Origin: Lactarius indigo
Lineage: Eukaryota; Basidiomycota; Agaricomycetes; Russulales; Russulaceae
Assembly: GCA_025766275.1 (NCBI GenBank)
Contig: JAFKAC010000043.1
Span: 372,001-436,000 of the forward strand
Reading direction: 5' to 3'
DNA: 64,000 nucleotides
Below, one piece after another: positions 1 through 10,040 of the stretch (positions are counted from its first letter, which is position 1; each line of letters begins with the position of its first letter). Made by a program: the position numbers and the translations under genes. The notes under the pieces were generated by a model, which was given only the letters and a program-made list of their open reading frames with translations, was not told the DNA's origin and ran no database searches.

Positions 1-1665
1 GAAGCTGTTTCTAGAACGTTCGCGAACCCGTGCCGCACCCAGGAATGCTTCCAGAAAAAGTTAAATTGCTGACGGGTGATGTGAATCAATATGGCAAGTG
101 ACAGGCTGTCCCCGTGCGCGGCGTACCCCCGGAGAACAGATTCTGAGACGGCCAGTTCATTTGAGGCGAGAATGAACCAAGAGTCGTCACGCCGTCGCGC
201 TCTTGCAACAATACTGGAGACTGTAGCTCGTGTAACCACAATGGTGCCTTCGTCTGTGTTATTGCGCCAGCTCCTCACGATCTGCAAAATCCCGGCGGCC
301 AGCAGACCACTATCTTGGTCGTTGGACAAAATTACGTCAAGGATATTAAATGCGAAGAGAGTGTGAGCGGGATCGATGGCCTTCGCGCATATCAAGGCTC
401 GCCGTTGTTTGACTGGCGCGGGCAGCAAATCGGATGAGAAAGTGCGGTCCAATAGCCCCTTCAATCCCGCTGAAAGCTTCAAAACTTGCTCAAAGGGAAG
501 ACCAGGCAGAGGATTTTTGACCATCTTGGAGCTGCAGAAGCCAGGTAAGCCCGCAAAGAAGCGCTCCATTTCGTGGTCTTCGTCCAAGGCGTCAAACGTC
601 CACATGAAGGCGCGAGCGTCGATCTCGGATCGGGATTTCAGAGCACTCGTCTCGGCAGTCCTCTCCATACCCTGCAAGAGTAGTCCGTAGTAACGGCTCC
701 AGGACTTCTGAAAGACTGGACGACGACGGAGAACCGACAAATTGAACCACCATCGGATCTGAGAGCCGACGGAAGCTATCCCGAAAACAATTAGCCACAC
801 TGGTGATGATAGCGATGTATAGTACGGGCTATCATGACGAAATATCGGCAACAATGTGATGCACCCGTACAGGGCTATACAAACGCCGACCCATGACATC
901 ACCGGCTTGAAAATGGTGGAATTGACGTTGCATAGGAACACAACCAAGCCGGCAAAGAATAGGAACAGGGAAATGTGAAGAAGTGCAGGCAATGTTTCGA
1001 CCGTCCACGGAAGGAGAAGCTTCTCGACTCCTTCGGCAAAGAACGCGCGAATCCGTGCTCGCTTGTGTGGACTGTAACGCGACTGAGTGACCCTGAGATA
1101 TCTTCGTGCCCATTGTTGCATCAGGGTCGCGAGCAGGGCACAGGTAAGGCTGATCACCAAGCTCATGAACCAAAGTGCGTTCACCCAAACGGCATAGATT
1201 GGTGGAGAGAATGGGGGCGGGGAAGTAGGGAGGGAAGCGGAAATATTGGGGTCAGAGACAGTCTGGTAGATATTTGCAAGGTAGAAGTTGGAGGTGTCCT
1301 GTGGGTTCGGTCGGATGTCCTGTATGGACACTGAGATCAAGGATGCGACAGCAGCAGAGAATAAACCGGTCTATGATAATTGAGTCGGTGTGAGGCACCG
1401 ATTAAAGATGGACACACACAAATATGAGGATCCCGTCAGCATCTGCTTTCCATTTTTCGGCCATCTTCTTATCCTCTTCCGTCGCCATTTCCAAATATAG
1501 TGAGAAAATGGGCCCGGATCCATCGACGAAGTTAGATACTCTATGTGGGGTTTGAAGCGGCGCAGACTGGGGTATATGCTGCTCGTCACCTACTTGGACG
1601 GAATGAGGGATGGAGAAATGGGGGAATAACGCGTCCGTACCAGGCTCTTCGGGAGTTCGAGACAT
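1..1665 (-). CDS. DUF6535 membrane protein, copy A (3' end outside window)
   Basis: Partial gene entering from the left edge; its function is unknown. I read three exons: 1641-1665, 1420-1589 and 1-1370, with introns 1590-1640 and 1371-1419. The start is the ATG at 1665. Exon 2 carries the family signature VDGSGPIFSLYLEMATEEDK; exon 3 opens with TGLFSAAVA and continues with the DUF6535 core (WVNALWFMSL, QQWARRYL, HISLFLFFAGLVVFL, FRHDSPYY). Several hydrophobic segments predict a multi-pass membrane protein. The frame is open to base 1, so nothing indicates decay. The sequence closely follows copy B, exon for exon, about 3.3 kb further on, so the two are a tandem duplication. The C-terminal tail is not visible. 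Confidence 0.85.
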
Positions 1666-2399
1666 CGAAACCTATACAGTAGCCCTATGACGTGGGTGTA
1701 AGTTAATGTTGAATAAGGTCAATCAGCGTGCCTCTTCCACTGGCAGATGCCGTCATCGGAGGCGGTGCATGATAGCCAACTGTTCCCACATTAAAATCCG
1801 ATCAACTAGGACCCTAGAGACGCATTCTACGCAATGTCTACATCGTGCGTGCAGCCCAAGGGTTCCGGACTGGCAACAAGCGCTGGCAAGCCCAGAGGTT
1901 GAGTGGGCGCGTCCCTGATGACGTCTCTGTGAGCGGCTTAGACAACAAGGTCCAGCTACGGGGGCACGGAGCTATTATGAGATGCCTGAGACCTGCACAG
2001 CCTAATAGATACGTATACATAGCGTGAAAGTAAGTGCTGGTGCAGCGCTCAACGTAAATAACTCCTTGAACCATCGTTTCCAACCTGAACCCACGCTCTC
2101 TTCCAAAGTATTTGTACCGCGTGATACGAGTATATGTACACAAGATGATAAAAGCTTCAGTCCAGTGCTAACGAGAGCCCAATAGGAATATACCCAATCG
2201 CACTCGCACGTTTAAAAGATTGAGAGACACGTTAAACAATATCATACCGACAACGCGAAGGATCCGGAGGACGATCTCCTGAACGCTCAGCATTTGCTTC
2301 CCGATGTGAAGGACTCGGGATGGCTATATCCAAGTCAGTAACCGATGGCAATTGCGGTGGAAATATAGGGCGGCCTAGTGCTGGCGTGGATTGCGCGTA
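1666..2399. other. Intergenic spacer between DUF6535 copies A and B
   Basis: No coding frame, RNA gene or element is recognised. It presumably holds the copy A promoter and the copy B 3' untranslated region. Confidence 0.5.
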
Positions 2400-5006
2400 T
2401 CACCGAAGGGGGTCAAGGGCGTCCTTTTCCTTACAAAAACCAGGGTTCTGGTTACCATCGTCTTCGGCGCTAGCACCCAGATCGGGCGCATAGGTCGGCC
2501 CTAGATAAGCGCTGGGTGCAGTAGTGACTATTATCGAGAGATGGGATTGTAAGGAAGACAACGAGGGGTCAGATCGAGTGATGGGCGAGTGTGAAGACAA
2601 CGGCGAACCTGTAAGGAAATATGTTGTCAAGAACTGGATTAGAAGAAGCCGAAGATGGGAGATTCGGCATCGCGATGCGTCAGGAGGTCTGCGTTGTGCT
2701 GGTGGGAAACTGAGGCGGGAAGGGAGGTGGGCTTTCAAAGAGAAGGGTCAGGTGTCGCAGTTTCGGGAATGGGGTCGGACATTGTTATAACTGAGGTGAT
2801 AATGTCAAGTATTGTACCAGCGGCTGGATCTGGTGAGGTAACGGGAATGCGGAGGCTTTCGGTGGTTGTCTGATGAACGGGACGGAAGTTATCGAGTGGT
2901 GGCACCCCCGTGGAGCTTTCGCCGACATGATGTGGGGAAGGTGCAGATGAAGAAGGTACGTCGGGACTGGAAAGAGGGGCAGAGACTAGGCCAATGGTGC
3001 GAACAAGGGTCGTGGCGGGAGAGTCGTCGTGAATATGGCCAGAGACGTTGCATACTGGATACGAGGATGGTTGCCACAAAATGTAATCCCCGTTGCCCGT
3101 GGAGGCGGAAAACCGTGGTGGTGCAGAATCGATATCTTGATGTAGCGCGACGTAAACGTTGCGGATTGGTCTAAGGGCAACCCACGTGGTTGCCTCGTCG
3201 TTGTCATTCCGCGCTTTATGAACGATTCGGTTCCAGAGAGCACAGAACTCGTGCTGTAGTTCAGGCGACGTATTTTGTAAACTGAATTCGGAAGCTGCTT
3301 CTAGAACTTTCGAGAACCCGTCCCTTGGCCAGAACGATCTCCGGCAATGGCTAAATTGCTGGTGAGTAATGTGAATCAATACAGCTAGTGACAGGTTGTC
3401 CCCGTGCGCGGCGTAGTTTCGGAGGACAGCTTCTGGGACGTCCATTTCTTTCGAGGCGAGAATAAACCAAGGGTCATCGCGCCACCGCGCTCTTGCGACA
3501 ACACTGGAGACTATAGCTTCAGCAACCATGATGGCATTCTCGTCCCTGTTATTGCCCCAACCCCTCACAATCTGCAAAATTTCAGTGGTCAGCAGACCAC
3601 TATCTTGGTAGTTGGACAAAATCCTGTCAAGGACATCAAATGCCATGGGAGTGTGCACTGGGTCGATGGCCATCGCGCATATCAAGGCTCTCCGGTTTTT
3701 GACAGGTTCGGGCAGTGAATCAGATGAGAAAGTGCGGTCCAATAGCCCCTTCAATCCCGCTGAAAGTTTCCAAGCTTGCTCAAAGGGAAGACTGGGTAGA
3801 GGATCTTGGACCATTTTCGAGCTGCGGAAGCCGGGTAAGCCCGCAAAGAAGCGCCCCAATTCGTGGTCTTCATCCAAAGAGTCGAACGTCCACATGAAGG
3901 CGCGAGCGTCGATCGCTGATCGCGATTTCAGAGCTGTTTCCTCGGCTGTCCTCTGCATACCTTGCAAGAACAATTTGTAGTAACGGTTCCAGATTCTCGG
4001 AAAGACTGGACGACGATTGCGGACCGACAAATAGAGCCACCAACGGACATGAGAGCCGACAGTAGCTATTCCAAAAACAATGAGCCACACCGATGATGAA
4101 AGCGATGTATAGTATGGGCTATCATGACGAAATATCGGCATCAATGTGATGCATCCGTACAGAGCCATGCAAACACCGACCCATGACAACGCCAACTTGA
4201 AAATTGTGATATTGACGTTGGATAGGAACACGACTAGGCCGGCGAAGAATAGGAACAGGGAAATGTGGAGAAGTGTAGGCAATATTTCGACCGTCCACGG
4301 AAGGAGGAGTTTCTCGATTCCTTCGGCAAAGAACGTACGAATTCGTGCTCGCTTGTGTAGACTGTAACGCGACTGAGTGACCTTGAGATACCTTCGTGCC
4401 CATTGCTGCACCAAGGTTGCGAGCAGAGCACAGGTAAGACTGATGACCAGGCTCAAGAACCAAAGCGAATTGACCCAGATGGCATACTTTGGTGGGGAGA
4501 ATGGAGGTGGGGAAGAAGGGAGGGAAATATCGGATCGATTTGGGGCGGAGACAGTGTGATAGATATTTGCGAGGTAAAAGTTGGAGGTGTCCTGTGGGTT
4601 CGGTCGAATATCCTGAATCGACACTGAGATCAATGACGCAACGGCAGCGGAGAATAAACCAGTCTATAACCATCGCGTCGGTGTGAATCTCCAGATTTAG
4701 AAGTTAGAGACGCACAAATATAAGGATCCCGTCGGCATCCGCTTTCCAGTTCTCGGCCATCTTCTTGTCTTCTTCTGTCGCCATTTCTAAATACATCGAG
4801 AAAATAGGGCCGGACCCGTCGACAAAGCTAGACACTCCTTGTGGTGCTTCAAGTTGAGTCGGCGCTGACTGAAGTGGATACTGGTCATTACCTATTTGGG
4901 CGCACGAGGCAGGTGAGAACAGCGGTGTTAGAACAATGGGGAGTGATGCACCTGTACCTATTCCTGCATTGTATATATTGACAGTCTCAGGAGGAGCTCG
5001 GGACAT
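2400..5006 (-). CDS. DUF6535 membrane protein, copy B
   Basis: Complete paralogue of copy A, unknown function. Exons: 4958-5006, 4716-4891 and 4663 down to 2818, then probably 2608-2400; introns 4892-4957, 4664-4715 and a proposed 2609-2817. The second intron falls inside a hydrophobic stretch (ILIF/TGLFSAAVASL). Further hydrophobic segments lie near residues 136-160, 206-224, 227-252 and 265-285, with the motifs QQWARRYL and FRHDSPYY between them. The long frame ends at 2735, but the -1 frame from 2608 to 2400 resembles the C-terminal tail of copy C (aligned ends TTAPSA...KDALDP and TTPPGA...KDKVLFDP). Splicing at 2817/2609 joins the frames in phase and gives 759 residues; without it the protein is 717 residues. 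A frameshift is the alternative. Confidence 0.85.
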
Positions 5007-5906
5007 CGTTATGGTGTGCCAATGGGTGCAGTGCTGAACCAATCGTAAAACGTAGAGACACTCCTCCAGTTTAGATCGGTGACTCGGACCGGTTATCGAT
5101 CGCCAGCTGCGCTTCAGTTCACGACGGTAGGCCCGTTCCAATTGGTGTTTTACCAGAGATCCTCGCCGCTTTCCTTGCCGCTCTTCCAACCGCATTCTCT
5201 TCCACTTGAACGAAGTTATCGCACCAGCTCGTGTCAGTAACCCCCATTTCCTAGGGTTTAATAACCCTACAGCCGCTTCTTTCATTGAGAATGGACGTCA
5301 CTAAGTAAACATTATTCGATCCTGAGGGAGGACGCGAGGACCATGTTGGAGCCTTTTCGGAAATTAGTAGGATGCTTCGAAGAGCCGAAGTTGTGGAGGG
5401 AGCCATGGAGAACCGCTTGGTGTGATTACTGCGCTGTCATCACTCCGAGCTCGCGCTTGTGGAGTTCATCGTTCATCAGGCTGCCGCAGACCGCTGATCA
5501 TCGGTCACCGGTCACCACGCAGTACTGAGGAAATCTGTGCGCATCAAAGAGGTTCTCCCTTCCCATTCGCACACGAGCCGGCTGCTTTTACCTTGAGACC
5601 TGAAAGTAGGTTCCGGTGTAGCACCAAACGCAAATAGCTCCTTTTGAGAACCAACCTGAGCTCATGTTCTCCTCCAAGTCAGCCAACTTTACGATTCCTG
5701 GTGATCATCAAAGAATGGATTCAATTTGTCCACGTAAAAAAAAAAAATCCGAAGAAACAAAAATACATGATAGATAGACACATGTGTGAAGCAAGAAAAA
5801 ACAAAAGCACGGTATGGCAGCGTCCCGATTTGCCAAAAAGAAGAAAAGAAAAGAAAAAGGAATCCAAACGTGCCTCCACGCTCCCCCTCCTTCGCGACCA
5901 GAATCG
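5007..5906. other. Intergenic region
   Basis: No gene recognised. Reading frames in 5340-6200 are short or antisense to the next gene. An A-rich stretch with repeated AAGAAAAG motifs sits at 5738-5870, just past the stop of the Uds1-domain gene, and is likely 3' untranslated sequence. Confidence 0.5.
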
Positions 5907-8680
5907 CTATAGCTTCCCAAGCGCGCGTAGCTGCTGGCGCAGACTCCCATTTTCCGTCTGCACGAGGTTGATCTCCTCGAGCAGGGCAAGCCGCTGCGAC
6001 TGCTCGCGCTCCGACACGGCATTGACCGCGCGCAGCTCCTCCTGCACTGCCGCCGCGTCCTCCGCGAGCTGCAGCGCGCGGGCGGACAGTACCGCGTTCG
6101 CCTCGGTGAGCTGGCGCAGCGTCTCAGCCTGCTCCGCAGCGCGCTCCTCCACCGCAAGTTTCTCCGCCGCAAGCTGGTCGAGCTGCTCCTGTCTGTCAAG
6201 AAAATAAGATTCCTGCGGCTGCACGAAGATAGAGAGAGAGAGGGGCACGTACAAGCCGTCCGAGTGCACGAGCTGCTCCTCGAGCGTGCGCACCTGGCGC
6301 TGGTACGTCTCGAGCGCGGCATTACTGTCCTGCGCGAGCTTCTGCGCGCGCTCCGCATTCTTCTTGAGCAGGTCATGCGCCTGCGCGAACCGTATGAGGC
6401 GCTCCATCAGCGCACGATCGTCCGCGATGAGCGCCTGCACGCGCAACGCGAACGCCTCGACGCTAAACGTTCCCGAGCCCCCGCCGTCGACCACAGGCGA
6501 GCGCGGCGAGCCAGGTGTGCCCGTGCCCGAATTGGGCGGCACGGCGGGGGCACCGTTGCCGTTGCCGTTGGTATTGCCACCGGGGGTATAGAGGCTCTTG
6601 AGCGCGCGCACGTCCAGGTCGCTGATTGACGGGCCGGGGCTGCCTGGGGTACCTGCGCGCAGACTGGGCGACGTACGCCCGCTGCCTGCGCGGAAGGGCC
6701 GCGTGGCGCCGCTGAGCCGTGCGGCGCGCGCTTCTGGAGACGGGAGCGTCGCCCAGAGGGGCTGCAGGATCGCCACGAAGCCCGTGGCGTCCTTCGCGAA
6801 GGCGATCGAAGAAGTTGGCCGCGGTTCCGAGGGATGCTGTGTCGACGTCGACGCGGGACGGCTGCTCTGCGTGGGGCAACCATTTGAGCATTTCGTACCA
6901 GGCGGATGAAAGAAACGGAACACACTCACACTTACGGGAGAACGGGTCCGCAGCGTCTGGATCTCCTCCTTTGCGGTCTCCAGTTCCTGCGACATGGCTG
7001 CTCGCTTCTCTACCTCCGCCGCGAGCAGGCCCTCGAACTCCTGCGCGCTCTGCGCCTGTTTCTCGAGGTACCGCTGCAGAGCATCGACGAGCACGCCCAG
7101 ACCCGATTCGCGCGAGAAGAGCGGGACGTCGAAGCGCTGCACGAGCGCGCGCAGCCCGTCCGCAGCGGCCGCGATCTGGTCTTTCGCCTGCGCGGCGAGC
7201 TCCTCGCGCTCCTGCTCCCACCGCGATCGTTCGTTCTCGATGCCGTCCGCGAGTTGAGTCCAGCGCGCCTCCTCCTGCTCAAAGCGTGCCCGCTCCGCCG
7301 CCCACGCAGCCTTCTCGGTCGCCAACACCGCAGCCCCCGCTTCCGCCGCGCCCACCGCGTCTGACAACTCGCGCTCAAGCGCCCGAATGCGCTCTCTCAG
7401 CCGCACTGCGTCGTCGCTCCCTCTTGAGGACGACTCGAGCTCTAGTTCGAGGAACGCCACGCGGCCCTCCAGCTCGGCGGCGCGTTCCCGCTCCTGCTCG
7501 AGTGCGGCTTGTTCCTGCGCCAGCTCGGACTCCGCGGTCGCACGTGCGTCGGCAAGGTCCGCAGCAGATGCAGCTGCGGCGCGCGCATCCTCGAGCTCAG
7601 CCTCAATGGCGGCTCGCGCGTCCTCGAGCTCGGCCTCCCGTTGGCGTGCGCGGGCCTCGGACGCGTCCAGTCGCGCTTCGAGCTCCTCGAGCTCCTTCCG
7701 TTGCGCGGCGCGCAGCTGCAGCTTCCCGGGTACCACCGCGCCCTCGTGGCCTGCAAACAGATGCGCGCCGTCGAACTTGGGCGCTAGCGTCCCAGCACCG
7801 CTCACGCTGGACATCGGGCTGAGCGGGCCTTCGCCTTCGTCATGCTCCTCGCCCGCCTGCGTGCGTTCCGCGGCAGCGAGCGCCATGGCCAGCACGCCCG
7901 CACGATGCTCGAGTAGCCGTCGGTCGACGTTCGCGGCGCGTTCTTGAACGCGCCAGAGCTCCATCTGCGCAGCTTCTACTTTGCGCTCGGCCGTTTCGAG
8001 GGCGGTGGTTGATTGTCGCGATATGCGCGTGGAGGATGAGGGGGCCGTGGAAGAGGAGGCATTGAGCCGGGCGAGGTTTTGTGCTGCGTCGCGGATTTTG
8101 ATTTCTGTTGTGAGTTTCCTCTGGAGCGCTCCGACGCGCGAGGATAGTATTGTGTGCTCCTATGACGGAGGAGGTCAGGGTATTTCGGGGCGGGCAGGGC
8201 AACATTAATCATCGTGGGAGCAGCGGGGTTCTCCACCACTGGATATTGATAGAGTACGGGGCACATACGCACCTTCTTGAGTTCCTCGACTTCTTCTGCA
8301 CTTAGTACCTCATAGCCTCGGCTGTCCACCATTGCCTCGGACGACATCAAGCTGAGCAAGAGAGCATCGCGCGTGTTTACCAGCTGCCCGCCATTCGTTG
8401 GCGGATGTGGGGGCAGGTCTGGAGGCTCCTCCCATTCTGGTGGTGGTGCTTTACGACGTAGCGGGGGGGTCGTGGTCGTAGGCGAGGAGTTTGTCGATGA
8501 GGGTCCAGCGAAGGGTGGTAGAGGCTTGCGATCTTTGCGGATAAAGAGACCCCTGGTGCCGATGCTAGCAGAGGGGGGTGGGGGTAGCTCTTTGGTCGGG
8601 CTCGGTGAGCGTGATGTTCCCGGGCGGTCCTTGGTGATTGCAGTCGTAGGGTTGCCCAGGAAGCGACGGACTCCATTCAT
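5907..8680 (-). CDS. Uds1 (up-regulated during septation) domain coiled-coil protein
   Basis: Four exons (8273-8680, 6936-8159, 6253-6866, 5907-6192) encode 843 residues. The ATG at 8680 is chosen because upstream in-frame sequence has no other ATG. After a Pro-rich, basic N-terminus, LLLSLMSSEAMVDSRGYEVL followed by SAEEVEELKKEHTILSSRVG and KIRDAAQNLARL match the Uds1 domain (PF15456). This match only becomes continuous when the 113-nt intron 8160-8272 is removed. The rest is long coiled coil (Glu/Ala/Arg/Leu-rich), broken by a low-complexity Gly/Asn/Pro linker around the NGNGNG motif. Fission yeast Usp1 is transcriptionally linked to septation; a structural role at septum or microtubule-associated sites is inference. 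Strong donors such as GTAAGT and GTACGT support the model. Confidence 0.85.
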
Positions 8681-9032
8681 CCTGCCAACGGGGCCAGCAG
8701 CTGCAGTTGGACGGACGTTTCGTGGTGTTTTTTGTCGTACGTGCAACCGCGGCGCAGTGGAATGACGGTAGCCCCGGGGGAACCCAACGAATGGGAGAAA
8801 AAAACGTAACAGCACAGCACGGAAGAACGGAGCACCGACGGAGGGTATATCGAATCGCTACAATCGAACAGTTCTCTTCCTCTCTCATAACTAAATCCGG
8901 AATCAATTCCGGTCGCCATTTTTGGGACACTGAGGTCAGGCTTGATCACCACGGTGATGGATATACTGTACTGCACAGTGGCGCAATTCAAATTTCCTTG
9001 TCTGTCTACCCTCTACCTCACCCTACCCTACC

Positions 9033-9910
9033 CTACCCAGGGCCATACACCTTCACGCAGCGCTCCTCGAACGCCTTCACCATCAACGCCGACACTTTAC
9101 CAAAGAATGCACTAGACACGGCCGCATGCAAGGGGTTCGCAAACTCAAACGCAAGGTCGAGCGAGAGGAGGGTCGGCCCGGTGTCGTTTGTGCTCGCGCT
9201 CGCGGGGCGCGGCAGCGAGGAGGAGGCTCCGTCCAAGCCCGTATGAGCCTGAGATGTCGAGGCTACGGGCTGGAAACGCCATGTCGTCTCGAGCATCTTG
9301 AACAGTGGAGTTGACGACACCGCTACAGCCTGCATATCCCCAAATAAAAACAAAACGAAGGTCGAGTAAAGTCAATTACATTTTCTTTCTACATGTCAGT
9401 TGGAAAAGAACGCACCCGGACGGACTCGTGGGGCACACACATCACGCGGCTCGTATAGCGCTCCGTGAATGCCAGGAAGGCGACGGTGAGTTCGGCTTCC
9501 ATCTGCAATGCGCCGCTTTGTACATTTGGCGGGGAGGTGTTGTGGTCGAGGGGGGTCGGTGGGCGCAGGATGCGGGAGCGTGTGCAGAAGGGGAGGAAGG
9601 AGGCATACGAACTGACGTCAGCGACGACCGCGTACAGCTGTCGACGCGTGTACCTAAACATTCAAACAGACATTGAGTCCACCGATGTGGAGGTATAGGA
9701 TGAAAATAAGGGTTGCCCGCACGCACGCACGTACGGGAGAACCTTGTGCTCATGGTAGGTCTGGGGTTTGACGCTGGCCGAATCCGCAAATGGGGAGGGG
9801 AACGAACTCAAGTCGGGGAGTCTGAAGAGGTGCCTTCGTTGCGCATGGTGGGAGGGTGCACGCCAAATACTACGAGCTGCGGTGAGAGCCGCAGAGTGAA
9901 TAATGAGCAT
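9033..9910 (-). CDS. COQ10: Coenzyme Q-binding protein COQ10 (START-like), mitochondrial
   Basis: Three exons (9735-9910, 9416-9653, 9033-9329) give 236 residues. The N-terminus is rich in Ala/Arg/Ser/His with few acidic residues, fitting a mitochondrial presequence. It leads to RRHLFRLPDLSSF and the COQ10 hallmark HKVLPYTRRQLYAVVADVSS across the first intron. Then come FLPFCTRSRIL, MEAELTVAFLAFTERY, VAVSSTPLFKMLETTWRFQP and a C-terminal LAFEFANPLHAAVSSAFFGK. COQ10 proteins bind ubiquinone in a START-type pocket in the inner membrane and are needed for efficient respiration and Q biosynthesis. Both introns (81 and 86 nt) restore family-conserved residues at their junctions, so the model is firm. 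The stop codon overlaps a short CCCTA repeat. Confidence 0.95.
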
Positions 9911-9949
9911 GTACTAGTCGTAATTAAAGGTATCGAGTTGGCCATTCGC

Positions 9950-10040
9950 CCCCCGAGTGACGAGGCGATCACATGATCTTAGAGGTTACGTCCTCAGGTC
10001 AGGTCCCAGGTTCAAGAACTTGCCTGAGCAAAAAAAAAAA
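9950..10040 (+). repeat. Possible tRNA-derived SINE-like fragment
   Basis: A tRNA-like A box (CCGAGTGACGAGGCG, 9953-9967, resembling Leu/Ser tRNA D-arms) is followed about 45 bp later by a B-box-like GGTTCAAGAAC (10009-10019), then 11 consecutive A residues (10030-10040). No cloverleaf can be folded, so it is not a functional tRNA. The order A box, B box, oligo(A) is that of a short SINE. It lies about 40 bp upstream of the COQ10 start codon. Confidence 0.3.

Noticed and set aside
1..1370. Apparent break-up of DUF6535 copy A into short antisense frames
   Set aside because: Reading the minus strand from 1370 gives one open frame to the edge; the gene is only truncated by the window.
5738..5870. 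Short A-rich repeats (AAAAGAAGAAAAG) considered as a CRISPR-like or regulatory array
   Set aside because: Irregular, no spacers, eukaryotic context; simple low-complexity DNA in a 3' region.
6719..7822. 367-codon plus-strand open frame rich in Arg/Pro/Ala
   Set aside because: Antisense shadow of the Uds1 coiled-coil exon; low-complexity composition and no family resemblance.
9021..9039. CCCTACCCTACCCTA run resembling telomeric repeat
   Set aside because: Only three to four units, overlapping the COQ10 stop codon; interstitial and too short to call telomeric.
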